Assembly (NCBI GenBank): GCA_900754275.1
Contig: CAAECF010000116.1
Coordinates: forward strand, 1 to 15,177
Direction of reading: 5' to 3'
Source: an uncultured Collinsella sp.
Lineage (GTDB): Bacteria > Actinomycetota > Coriobacteriia > Coriobacteriales > Coriobacteriaceae
Length of the DNA: 15,177 nt
Below the pieces are notes generated by a model. The model was not told where the DNA came from. It saw only the letters and a list, made by a program, of their open reading frames with translations, and made no database searches. A program made the position numbers and the translations under genes. Shown here in pieces: positions 6,401 to 14,123 of the stretch (the stretch's first letter is position 1; each line of letters begins with the position of its first letter).

Positions 6401-7675
6401 AATCCTCGGCTCAAGAAAGCCAAGGTAGATTAGGGTGCGAATCGAGAGGTGGAACAAAAAGAGGTCCTCTCCCGATGCCAAGTCGTTACCGGTGATTTCC
6501 TTTATGCGGTTAATGCGATAGAGCAGCGTGTTTTTGTGAAGCGACAAGATCGCGGCGGTGCGCGCCGTGTTACAGCTGTGCTGCATAAAGGCAAAGAGCG
6601 TCTCGACCAACTCGGAATCGTGCGACTGGTCGTGCTTCCAAAGTGCCCAGATTGCCGGATGGCAGTAGTTTATAAGGTTGATGTGGTCGTTGCAGATGTC
6701 GAGCATTTCCATGTAGGTGTATTCGCAATAGCGATACACATGGGTGTCTTCGAGGATTTTGGTAAAGGTCGAGCCGTATCGAATGGCGGCGCGTGCCTGA
6801 TTGAGGTGCGAACGCACATCGGTTGCCTGGGAAAACTCGTTGCTGATGCCAATGAACAAATTGTTCGTGGCAGCAACGCGGGCAAGGATCGCCTCATCGT
6901 TGGCGGGTAGCTGCGTGGAGGGCGGACGGCTTACCAGCGCCACGAGCTCACCTTCGTACATGGTGATAAGGCTATGGTGCAGTAGCGGCTGCAATTGTCC
7001 TCGGATGCTCTCCGCCTCGCGCGCCTCGAGCTGGGAATCTTTTTTGAGCAGGCATACAACGTAGAGGGCGGGAAGCGGCGCAAAGCCGACGAGCTGCATT
7101 TTGCGTGTGCAGGTGATGGGGTTGGGGATTTCGTCGTCCAGGAGGCGCGAGAGAAAATATGGCCCCTGTTGCGGGCCGCCCAACGAAAGAAAGCCGCCTT
7201 TCTGCAGTTCTTGCGCGAGCAGTCGGACAAAGAACTCAAAGACCTCGCGATCGCTATCGCCAAAGGCGTGATTGCGTTCGATCATCATTGCCCGGCCCAG
7301 ACACGTGCCGTGCACCTTGATCGCATCGGTCATGGTGTTGAGGCGGAACATGTCGTTATAGCGTGTAAGCGGGCCTGTCGAGCGGGCAATCTCCTCGTCT
7401 AAGCCGCATTTGATGATGTATCGCACGGCTTCGTCCTGCAGCATGTCACCTTCGGAGAGCTCGGCGCGGGTGATGGCTGCAAAGGGGGAGTCGTCGTCAT
7501 CGTCGAGCTCAAAGCCGCCGCGGGCGGCATAGCGGTACACGGGATCGACGACGAGCACCGGGTTGTCCATAGCGGCAGAGGCTGTTTGCGTGAGGCTCTT
7601 GAGCCCCGCGTCGCTCAAGAGCGCCTCGAGCAGCGCTTGCTTTGCGGTAGACGTATCGGTGGTACTCGGTTGCAT
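6362..7675 (-). CDS. PucR/CdaR-family transcriptional regulator
   Basis: This 437-residue protein ends in the PucR C-terminal helix-turn-helix (about 370-400), with the hallmark HKNTLLYRINRIKEITG and the following helix that gives FHLSIRTLIYL. The central part (about 200-330) fits the degenerate GGDEF-like domain of the CdaR/PucR family (SQATDVRSHLNQARAAIRYG). The N-terminal ~190 residues look like a GAF/PAS-like sensor (DNPVLVVDPVYRYAARGG) that probably senses a small metabolite. Known family members activate catabolic genes for purines, sugar diacids or other small molecules. AAGGGA lies 5 nt before the ATG on the minus strand. The gene is divergent from the flavoenzyme gene at 8173 and convergent with the redox cluster. 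Control of one or both is likely by position, but the effector is unknown. Confidence 0.88.
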   Translation of the reverse strand: MQPSTTDTSTAKQALLEALLSDAGLKSLTQTASAAMDNPVLVVDPVYRYAARGGFELDDDDDSPFAAITRAELSEGDMLQDEAVRYIIKCGLDEEIARSTGPLTRYNDMFRLNTMTDAIKVHGTCLGRAMMIERNHAFGDSDREVFEFFVRLLAQELQKGGFLSLGGPQQGPYFLSRLLDDEIPNPITCTRKMQLVGFAPLPALYVVCLLKKDSQLEAREAESIRGQLQPLLHHSLITMYEGELVALVSRPPSTQLPANDEAILARVAATNNLFIGISNEFSQATDVRSHLNQARAAIRYGSTFTKILEDTHVYRYCEYTYMEMLDICNDHINLINYCHPAIWALWKHDQSHDSELVETLFAFMQHSCNTARTAAILSLHKNTLLYRINRIKEITGNDLASGEDLFLFHLSIRTLIYLGFLEPRIKPRTSADLHCRK

Positions 7676-7724
7676 GGGTGTCCCTTCTGCCGCGTCTTCG
7701 CCGTAGTCGACGCGTGACCAAATT

Positions 7725-7733
7725 ATTATCTCA
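7725..7733 (-). promoter_or_regulatory. Candidate extended -10 promoter for the PucR-type regulator
   Basis: Read on the minus strand, this is TGA followed by GATAAT, a good extended -10 about 50 bp upstream of the regulator start codon. The hexamer 17 bp further upstream (CAACCT) is a poor -35. The surrounding 7720-7760 is AT-richer than the flanking genes, as expected of a promoter. Confidence 0.33.
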
Positions 7734-7812
7734 GGCTGCGCAGTATTAGGTTGTTTAAAAAGGTGAGTGTGGCGGTCGTTTCCTCGAACGGGGTGGCGCT
7801 GTTGTTGGAGAA

Positions 7813-8038
7813 TGTCTCGACCTGTAACAGGTGGGTCCGGTTTTGGTCTGTAGTTGTTACAGATTGAGATGTTTCGGCAGGACGGTCTTCGTTTGTCTAA
7901 ATCTGTAACACGAGGGACGGTTTTTACTGAGTAACTGTTACAGATCTAGATCTTTCGGCAGGCTAGATTGGTTTGTCTCAATCTGTAACAGTTGCTCGGC
8001 AAAATAGGGTCTTACTGTTACAGATCGAGACAAACCGA
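7813..8038. repeat. Array of six alternating inverted arms, ~80-bp tandem period, CTGTWACAG core
   Basis: A 15-bp arm recurs six times in alternating orientation: TCTCGACCTGTAACA (7815-7829), TGTTACAGATTGAGA (7855-7869), TCTAAATCTGTAACA (7896-7910), TGTTACAGATCTAGA (7936-7950), TCTCAATCTGTAACA (7976-7990) and TGTTACAGATCGAGA (8016-8030). Arm starts are 40-41 bp apart, so the same-orientation period is 80-81 bp. Spacers also repeat in part (TTTCGGCAGG after two arms, GTTTGTCT before two). The last two arms extend to about 24 bp of complementarity (7967-7991 with 8015-8038). Each arm centres on the odd palindrome CTGT-W-ACAG. It fills the space between the divergent regulator and the flavoenzyme gene. 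Readings are a multi-site operator or a family of intergenic repeats able to form alternative hairpins. The rest of 7676-8172 holds no credible gene. Confidence 0.85.
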
Positions 8039-8172
8039 CGGGCCGCCCCGCCCCATCCACCTGCCGCTACCTGCTGTCTGCCGATTTCCGTTGCGCCACT
8101 GTGCTCCCATGCCATATCCTCTAAACAACTACGCGGCAACATCGCCGCCGCGCCTACAAGAGAGGAATGTCC

Positions 8173-10203
8173 ATGACCGCACCCGCATCCAAACTGCTCC
8201 AGCCCATTACGGTTGGCCCCCTTGAGCTTAAAAACCGCATTATGTTCCCGCCGCTGACCACCGGCTACGAGGAGCGCGACGGTTCCATTGGCGAGCGCAG
8301 CCTGGCTTTTTACGAGCGCCTGGCCCGTGGCGGCGTGAGCTACATCGTCATCGGCGACGTTGCTCCTGTTATGACCGCAAGCCCCACGCCCAAGTTAGCG
8401 ACCGACGCCCAGATCCCCACGTTTAAGGCGCTGGCCGACGCCGTTCACAAGCACGGCGCCAAGGTCGCGCTGCAGCTGTTCCACCCCGAGTACGACGTGC
8501 CCGGCGTCGGCCGCATGGTCATGGGTTCCATGGCCGCCGCCAAGGCTGCGCAGGAGGCCAAGGCCGCCGGCGACGAGGAGACCTTTGCCGCCAAGATGGC
8601 CGAGTCCAACGAGATCCGCAAGCAGGCCTACGCCAAGCTGCACCACGACATGCAGCACTTTGTGAACGAGGCGAGCGTAGAGCAGCTCACCCAGATCAAG
8701 GAGGCCATCGCTGCCTCGGCCGCCCGCGCGCAGCAGGCCGGCATCGACGCCATCGAGGTTCACGGCGACCGTCTGGTGGGTTCGCTGTGCTCGGCCATCC
8801 TCAACCAGCGCACCGACGAGTACGGTGGCTCGTTCGAGAACCGCGTTCGCTACGCGCTCGAGGTTGTCGCCGCCATTAAGGAAGCCGCGCCGCAGCTGAT
8901 GGTGGAGTACAAGCTCCCCGTGATCATGGAGAACCCCGACGGCACGCCGCGCGGCAAGGGCGGCCTGCAGCCCGATGAGGCCTGCGAGTTTGCCAAGCTG
9001 CTCGAGGGCGCCGGCATCGACATGATCCAGGTTGCACAGGCCAACCATACCGGCAACATGGGCGACACCATTCCGCCCATGGGCGCCATGCCCTACAACT
9101 GGACGCTGCCCGTGGCCGAGCGCGTCAAGGCCCTGGTCTCCGTGCCGGTGGCCACTGTCGGCCGTGTTGTTTCGGTCGAGGCCGGCGAGAAGATTCTGGA
9201 AGACGGTTCGGCCGATATCATCGCGTACGGCCGCTCGCTCATGTGCGACCCCGACATTGCGCTGAAGGCCGCCACGGGTGAGCCCATTCGCGAGTGCCTC
9301 AATTGCAACAAGGGCTGCGTCGACGCGATTCAAAACCGCAAGTACATCTCGTGCGTGCTCAATGCCGAGAACGGCGACGAGGCGACCATCGCCATCAAGC
9401 CGGGCGAGGGCGACAAGAAGGTCGCCGTGGTGGGCGGCGGTATTGCCGGCTTGGAGGCCGCGCGCGTGGCGGCCAAGCGCGGCTACGACGTGACCGTCTA
9501 TGAGGCGAGCGATCACTTGGGCGGCCAGATTGTGCTGGCAGCCGCGCCTCCGCGCAAGGACGAGATCATGCGCTCGGTCGAGTACTACGAGAAGATTCTG
9601 CCCGGCCTGGGCGTGAAGGTCGAGCTCAACCATGCCGCTTCGGCCGAGGATCTCAACGCCGCCGACGCCGCGATTGTGGCCGTGGGCGCACACGACGTGG
9701 TCATCCCCGTTCCGGGTGCCGACTCGGACAAGGTCGTCTCGAGCTGGGACGTGCTGGCCGGCAAGGTGGAGCTCAGCGGCCGCGTCGCCGTCATTGGCGG
9801 CGGCCTGGTGGGCACCGAGACTGCCGAGTACCTGCTGCAGCACGGCTGCGAGGTGGCGATCGTGGAGATGCTCGACAAGATTGCCGCGGGCGAGTCCGAG
9901 ACCATTCTGCCGCTGATTATGAGCGACTTTGCAGAGCACAACGTGGAGCAGCATGTTAAGACCCGCCTGACCGCCATTACCGACGAGGGCGTGGAGGCTG
10001 TTCGCACCACCGAGGACGGCGCCGAGGAGCCGGTGAAGATCGCCTGCGATTACGTGGTGATGGCCGTGGGCTCCAAGGCCAACGCGTTTGACCTGGATGG
10101 CGTGACGGTGCCCGTGACCTGCGTGGGCGACTGCTCGGGTGAGCGCACCGCCGACATTGCGAGCGCCATTCGCACGGCGTATCACGCGGCCAACGAGCTG
10201 TAG
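8173..10203 (+). CDS. Old Yellow Enzyme-type Fe-S flavoprotein (NADH:flavin oxidoreductase / enoate or dienoyl-CoA reductase architecture)
   Basis: This 676-residue protein has an FMN-binding TIM barrel (about 1-365), opening LLQPITVGPLELKNRIMF and including TDEYGGSFENR. A 4Fe-4S site, Cys375/378/382/394 (CxxCxxxC-x11-C), follows. The FAD fold has GGGIAG (421-426) and the NAD(P)H fold GGGLVG (542-547). The C-terminal CVGDC precedes the final helix. Known relatives (DCR, 2-enoate reductase, BaiCD/BaiH, trimethylamine dehydrogenase) pass hydride from NAD(P)H via FAD and the cluster to FMN, which reduces an activated C=C. The usual HGAH-type active-site motif reads HGDR (197-200), with a shorter loop after it. 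An Ala/Glu-rich helical stretch sits at about 115-180. The substrate cannot be assigned. An ATG at 8167 overlaps the AGAGAGGA ribosome-binding site, so the ATG at 8173 (6-nt spacer) is preferred. It appears monocistronic, divergent from the PucR-type regulator. Confidence 0.88.
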   Translation: MTAPASKLLQPITVGPLELKNRIMFPPLTTGYEERDGSIGERSLAFYERLARGGVSYIVIGDVAPVMTASPTPKLATDAQIPTFKALADAVHKHGAKVALQLFHPEYDVPGVGRMVMGSMAAAKAAQEAKAAGDEETFAAKMAESNEIRKQAYAKLHHDMQHFVNEASVEQLTQIKEAIAASAARAQQAGIDAIEVHGDRLVGSLCSAILNQRTDEYGGSFENRVRYALEVVAAIKEAAPQLMVEYKLPVIMENPDGTPRGKGGLQPDEACEFAKLLEGAGIDMIQVAQANHTGNMGDTIPPMGAMPYNWTLPVAERVKALVSVPVATVGRVVSVEAGEKILEDGSADIIAYGRSLMCDPDIALKAATGEPIRECLNCNKGCVDAIQNRKYISCVLNAENGDEATIAIKPGEGDKKVAVVGGGIAGLEAARVAAKRGYDVTVYEASDHLGGQIVLAAAPPRKDEIMRSVEYYEKILPGLGVKVELNHAASAEDLNAADAAIVAVGAHDVVIPVPGADSDKVVSSWDVLAGKVELSGRVAVIGGGLVGTETAEYLLQHGCEVAIVEMLDKIAAGESETILPLIMSDFAEHNVEQHVKTRLTAITDEGVEAVRTTEDGAEEPVKIACDYVVMAVGSKANAFDLDGVTVPVTCVGDCSGERTADIASAIRTAYHAANEL

Positions 10204-10215
10204 TTGAACATCGCG

Positions 10216-10253
10216 GCCAGGCGGGGCGGTAGCACGGATCCGTCTCGCCCGGC
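10216..10253 (+). other. GC-rich hairpin downstream of the flavoenzyme gene
   Basis: Fourteen-base arms (10216-10229 and 10240-10253) pair with one mismatch and two G-T wobbles around a 10-nt loop. The loop side holds the perfect palindrome ACGGATCCGT. There is no T-run, so it is more likely an mRNA 3' stabiliser than a terminator; the real terminator follows at 10279. Confidence 0.4.
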
Positions 10254-10278
10254 TGTGTCCCGTCGGGTGTCAACCGGT

Positions 10279-10319
10279 GCGGGGCCTGCAAGCGCAGCAG
10301 GTCCCGCCCTTTTTGTTTT
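10279..10319 (+). terminator. Intrinsic terminator of the OYE-type gene
   Basis: GCGGGGCCTGC (10279-10289) pairs with GCAGGTCCCGC (10297-10307), 11 bp with one G-T wobble and a 7-nt loop, followed by CC and TTTTTGTTTT. This is a textbook Rho-independent terminator about 75 nt after the stop at 10203. Confidence 0.85.
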
Positions 10320-10652
10320 GCTCCGATGAATGGCAATGCGCGGTAATCATGAGGAGTGAGGACGTCTACTGCCTTGCAGATCACTCAAAAATATTGGGGG
10401 AGGGGTTAATAACTATATCCTCTATACCAAAGGACATAAAGAGATGCCAATTTTGTTGACAAGCGAATGACGATTAGCTGCGAGTCAGCTACCAGCGTAA
10501 ATAATCGATAAAGAAATGTCGTAATTTGGTGCCAAATGCCCAGATAACGCCGCGTCTATTTTAATTAACTGCTTTGAGCAAACGGTAAAATGCTACTATC
10601 TAACTTGCACGTAAGAAAGCAGATTAACGGTTAAGGCTAAGAAGTGGCAGGT
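10320..10652. other. AT-richer intergenic region with two short palindromes
   Basis: No credible gene is seen here. Base composition drops clearly below that of the flanking genes, especially at 10381-10620. Two inverted repeats stand out: TAGCTG-CGAGT-CAGCTA (10475-10491) and ATTTGG-TG-CCAAAT (10524-10537). Either could be an operator for the helix-turn-helix gene that follows. TTGAGC (about 10573) with TATCTA 17 bp downstream is a weak candidate promoter for that gene. Confidence 0.5.
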
Positions 10653-11048
10653 ATGTCGGAAGCAACTAGGACTCGCACGCATGCGCCCGAGGTTAGGCAG
10701 CGCGCCGTCGAGGCCCTCCAAGAGGGGGTCGGTCATCGCGCCCTCGCCGCGGAGCTTGGCATTCCCCAGGCCACGGCTCGTCAGTGGGCCCGCGCGTATG
10801 CCGTGGGCGGTGCCGACGCCGTTCTCAACGCCGGTTCGCATCATCACACCTATTCGTACGAAGTTAAGCTCGCCGTGGTCAAGGACCGCTTGGAAAACGG
10901 CTTAACGGTTCGCGAGGCCATGATCAAACACAAGATTCCAAGCGAGTCTTCGGTTAAGGCCTGGTGCCGCCAGTATCGCGAGAGCGGTGAGTCCGCACTG
11001 GTCGATAAGCCGCGAGGTCGCAAGCCGCGCGTTAAAAAGGCGGAATAG
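10653..11048 (+). CDS. Small double helix-turn-helix protein, IS3-type OrfA/transposase-like
   Basis: About 131 residues hold two homeodomain-like helix-turn-helix units. The first (APEVRQRAVEAL...ALAAELGIPQATARQWARAY) covers roughly residues 10-55. The second (SYEVKLAVVKDRLENGLTV...WCRQYRESGE) covers about 65-115. A basic tail, KPRGRKPRVKK, follows. This layout matches the DNA-binding first ORF of IS3/IS150-like elements. No OrfB with a DDE catalytic domain follows, no terminal inverted repeats were noticed, and an intrinsic terminator closes the gene 13 nt after its stop. It is therefore either an IS relic or a domesticated DNA-binding protein, possibly regulating its neighbours. The start is ambiguous: an in-frame GTG at 10644 would add three residues and has AAGG upstream. 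Codon use matches the neighbours and not the AT-rich leader. Confidence 0.75.
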   Translation: MSEATRTRTHAPEVRQRAVEALQEGVGHRALAAELGIPQATARQWARAYAVGGADAVLNAGSHHHTYSYEVKLAVVKDRLENGLTVREAMIKHKIPSESSVKAWCRQYRESGESALVDKPRGRKPRVKKAE

Positions 11049-11060
11049 CAAACGGGATGG

Positions 11061-11085
11061 TGCGCCCACAGGGGCGCATTTTTCT
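11061..11085 (+). terminator. Intrinsic terminator of the helix-turn-helix gene
   Basis: TGCGCCC (11061-11067) pairs perfectly with GGGCGCA (11072-11078) around a 4-nt loop and is followed by TTTTTCTT. It separates the helix-turn-helix gene from the hydrogenase operon. Confidence 0.82.
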
Positions 11086-11171
11086 TGCCGCCTCTCTGCT
11101 CCAAAGCGGACGTGCCCTTACCCCGTACGCCTAAAACTCCCCAGTTGACCGAAAACCTGCCGCCGCTACTC

Positions 11172-11181
11172 CTCAATTGAG
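11172..11181 (+). promoter_or_regulatory. CTCAATTGAG palindrome upstream of the hydrogenase operon
   Basis: A perfect 10-bp palindrome lies 47 bp before the ATG at 11229, directly followed by TATAAC (11183-11188), a possible -10 without a recognisable -35. A second CAATTG sits about 15 bp further on. This is a plausible operator/promoter zone, but the promoter itself cannot be fixed from sequence alone. Confidence 0.28.
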
Positions 11182-11228
11182 CTATAACGTTAAACAATTG
11201 CAGCGTTTTTGCACGGGGGAGTGATGGT

Positions 11229-14111
11229 ATGACGCTACTGTATTTCCTTACCCTGTTTCCGCTGGTACCGGCGCTGGGCATGCTGCTCGCGCGCGGTGAC
11301 CGCGCCCGCGATGCGGTGGGGCTCATAGGCTCCGGCATTATTATGGCGGTGACAGTTGTAGTCGCCGTCATGTTTTTTGGCATGGGTCCGCAGAGCTTTG
11401 AGGTTGCCTCCGGCACCTCGCATGTGCTCTCGATCATCAGCTCCGTCATCGACGTCATCCTGTGCGCCGTAATCCTGTACAACGCGTACAAATATAGGAA
11501 CGCGCTCGCCACGGTGCTCGGCATAGTCCAGCTGGTGGGCTCGTTCGCCTTTGCAGCCATGACGCTGCCCGCGGTCGAAGCCGTCACGGCGACGCCGCTC
11601 TACCTGGACTACATGAGCGTGATCATGGTCCTCGCCGTCGGCATTGTTGGCAGCCTCATCTGCGTGTATGCCTTGGGTTATATGAAGGACTTCCAGGCCC
11701 ACGACGAGCACGAGGCCGCACTGCGCGGGCAGACCGCGCCCGACCGTCGCCCGCAGTTCCTGGCGCTTATGTTCCTGTTCCTCTCGGCCATGTTCGTCAT
11801 CGTGACGAGCGACAACCTTGAGTGGCTGTTCTGCGGCTGGGAAATCACCACCGTGTGCTCGTTCCTTATGATTGGCTACACGCGCACGCCCGAGGCCATC
11901 AAGAACGCTTTCACCCAGATCATCCTTAACATGCTGGGCGGTATCGCGTTTTTGGCGGGCCTTATGTTCTTGCACGTTAACGGCATGCCGCTGACCATCT
12001 CGGGCATGATCGAGCTTTCCGGCGCCGGTACCGCGCAATCCGCACTGCTGGTGATGCCGGTCATCCTGTTGTCGCTCGCCGCACTCACCAAGGCCGCACA
12101 GATGCCGTTCCACACGTGGCTGTTGGGTGCTATGGTTGCCCCCACTCCCACGAGCGCCCTGCTGCACTCGTCAACCATGGTTAAAGCCGGCGTGTTCCTA
12201 ATGGTCAAGCTGAGCCCGCTCTATGCTATCTATCCCGTAACCGGCTTTATGGTCACGAGTGTGGGCGCCATCACGTTTTTGCTTGCTGCCCTCATGGCCA
12301 TCTCGCAGAGCAACGCCAAACGCGTGCTCGCGTACTCCACTATTTCCAACTTGGGCCTCATCAGTGCCTGCCTGGGTGTCGGCGCGCCCGAGGCCGTATG
12401 GGCGGCCATCTTCCTGATCCTGTTCCACACGGTGGCAAAGTCGCTGCTGTTCCTGTGCGTGGGCACGGCCGAGCATCATATCGGCAGCCGCAATATCGAG
12501 GACATGGACGGTATGTTCAGCCGCATGCCGCACCTGACGCGCCTGATGATGCTGGGCATCATGGGCATGTTTGTGGCGCCGTTTGGCATGCTCGTGTCCA
12601 AGTGGGGCGCCCTGGTGGCGTTCGCGCAGACCGGCAACGTGCTCATGATTATGGTGCTGGCCTTTGGCTCGGCCGCGACGTTTTTCTTCTGGGGCAAGTG
12701 GCTTGCCAAGCTTTCGGGCGTCGACCCCACGGCTCAAAACGTTGAGGTCAATGTCCATAAGACCGAATGGATGGCCCTCAACACCATCGCCGCGCTGCTG
12801 ATTCTGTGCTGCGTGGCGTTCCCGGTTATCTCGAGCGGTCTGGTGTCGCCTTACTTGGCCATGGTGTTTGGCCGCGTGCCGTACGTTATTGGCAAGGACG
12901 CCATGTACCTGATGGTGGTTATCGTGGCGTTTATCGCCGTGGTGCTGCTGACTTCATTCCGAGTGAGCAACAAACCGCATGTAAACGTATATCTTTCGGG
13001 CGTGGGAACCGACAAATATCGCCATTTCCGCGGCTCGATGGGACACGAGGTGAAGGCCGAAAAGCGCAATTGGTACTCGGAGGACGCCCTTGGCGAGAAG
13101 CGTATTGGCCCCGCGGGTAGCGTCGTGTGCTGCAGCATTATCTTGTTTGCGCTGCTGTGTTGCGCGTGGATTGGGCCCGAGCGACTTGCCATGAGTGCGC
13201 CCTCGGTGCTGCGCGGCAAGTATTTTGAAGGTTCGGGCGTCGTGGGCATTTTTATTGGCACCGTGGCATTTGCCTTACTGGCGCCGCTTGTGGGCGGCCT
13301 GATCGACGGCGTTGACCGCAAACTTTCGGCCCGCATGCAGGGCCGCGTGGGCCCGCGCCTGCTCCAGCCTTTCTACGATGTGGCCAAGCTGCTGCGCAAG
13401 GCCCCCGCCAGCGTAAACACCATGGACGATACCTACATGGCGTGCGCGCTCATCTTTACCGTGGTGGGCGGCGGCATCTTTGTGTCGGGTTCCAACACGC
13501 TGTTGTGCGCTTTTATGGTGACCCTCGCTGCGATCTTTGTGGTGTTGGCGTCCGCCTCGACGCAAAGCCCGTTTGCCCAGGTCGGCGCCGACCGTGAGCT
13601 GCTGCAGGTCATGAGTTACGAGCCCGCCGTTTTGCTGATGAGCGTGGGCCTGTACCTTGCCACCGACAGCTTCGATTCCATCGCCGTGACGGGGCAGTCG
13701 GCCCCCATCATCGTGTACAGCGCGCCCATTTTCCTCGCGCTGCTCGCGGTGCTCACCATCAAGCTGCGCAAGTCGCCGTTTGACCTTTCGTACTCGCATC
13801 ACGCGCATCAGGAGATTGTCCAGGGCGTCGCCACCGAGATGAGCGGCGGCACGCTGGCCAAGATGACCCTTATGCACTGGTGCGAGACCGTGCTGTTTTT
13901 GATGTGGGTGGGCATGTTCTTTGTTTGGGACAACCCGGTGAGCTGGGTTGTAGCCCTGGTCGTGATGGCCGCGACGTATTTTGTCGAGGTCCTGATCGAC
14001 AACACCTTCGCGCGCAGCACCTGGCGCAGCTGCTTTAGGCTCGGATGGGGCGTGGCGCTGGTGTTTGGCCTGCTCAACCTTATGCCTATCCTCGTTGACG
14101 TATTTATTTAG
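11229..14111 (+). CDS. Fused membrane subunit of group 4 [NiFe] hydrogenase: NuoL/EchA-like + NuoH/EchB-like
   Basis: This 960-residue, strongly hydrophobic protein joins two subunits that are normally separate. Residues 1 to about 620 are an antiporter-like NuoL/HyfB/EchA subunit. Its proton-path residues are visible: Glu205 in CGWEITT, Lys288 in LTKAAQMPFHTW, His313 in LLHSS and Lys404 in HTVAKSLLF. Residues about 673-960 are the NuoH/HycD/EchB subunit, with ARMQGRVGPRLLQPF (around 700-714), DRELLQVMSYEP, KSPFDLSYSHHAHQE and TEMSGG (Glu870). The connecting part (about 575-672) contains a hydrophilic stretch and one extra hydrophobic helix at about 633-651. The SHHAHQE version of the NuoH motif points to hydrogenase-type complexes and not to complex I. 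The protein forms the ion-translocating arm anchoring the hydrogenase to the membrane. GGGGGAG (11215-11221) lies 7 nt before the ATG. The small-subunit gene follows after 12 nt. Confidence 0.92.
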   Translation: MTLLYFLTLFPLVPALGMLLARGDRARDAVGLIGSGIIMAVTVVVAVMFFGMGPQSFEVASGTSHVLSIISSVIDVILCAVILYNAYKYRNALATVLGIVQLVGSFAFAAMTLPAVEAVTATPLYLDYMSVIMVLAVGIVGSLICVYALGYMKDFQAHDEHEAALRGQTAPDRRPQFLALMFLFLSAMFVIVTSDNLEWLFCGWEITTVCSFLMIGYTRTPEAIKNAFTQIILNMLGGIAFLAGLMFLHVNGMPLTISGMIELSGAGTAQSALLVMPVILLSLAALTKAAQMPFHTWLLGAMVAPTPTSALLHSSTMVKAGVFLMVKLSPLYAIYPVTGFMVTSVGAITFLLAALMAISQSNAKRVLAYSTISNLGLISACLGVGAPEAVWAAIFLILFHTVAKSLLFLCVGTAEHHIGSRNIEDMDGMFSRMPHLTRLMMLGIMGMFVAPFGMLVSKWGALVAFAQTGNVLMIMVLAFGSAATFFFWGKWLAKLSGVDPTAQNVEVNVHKTEWMALNTIAALLILCCVAFPVISSGLVSPYLAMVFGRVPYVIGKDAMYLMVVIVAFIAVVLLTSFRVSNKPHVNVYLSGVGTDKYRHFRGSMGHEVKAEKRNWYSEDALGEKRIGPAGSVVCCSIILFALLCCAWIGPERLAMSAPSVLRGKYFEGSGVVGIFIGTVAFALLAPLVGGLIDGVDRKLSARMQGRVGPRLLQPFYDVAKLLRKAPASVNTMDDTYMACALIFTVVGGGIFVSGSNTLLCAFMVTLAAIFVVLASASTQSPFAQVGADRELLQVMSYEPAVLLMSVGLYLATDSFDSIAVTGQSAPIIVYSAPIFLALLAVLTIKLRKSPFDLSYSHHAHQEIVQGVATEMSGGTLAKMTLMHWCETVLFLMWVGMFFVWDNPVSWVVALVVMAATYFVEVLIDNTFARSTWRSCFRLGWGVALVFGLLNLMPILVDVFI

Positions 14112-14123
14112 GAGGCGGCATCC

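Noticed and set aside
7813..8038. CRISPR array
   Set aside because: The arms alternate in orientation, the spacers are partly repeated and not unique, the period is ~80 bp and no cas genes are present.
10644..11048. Complete insertion sequence
   Set aside because: No catalytic transposase frame, terminal inverted repeats or target-site duplication could be seen around the OrfA-like gene.
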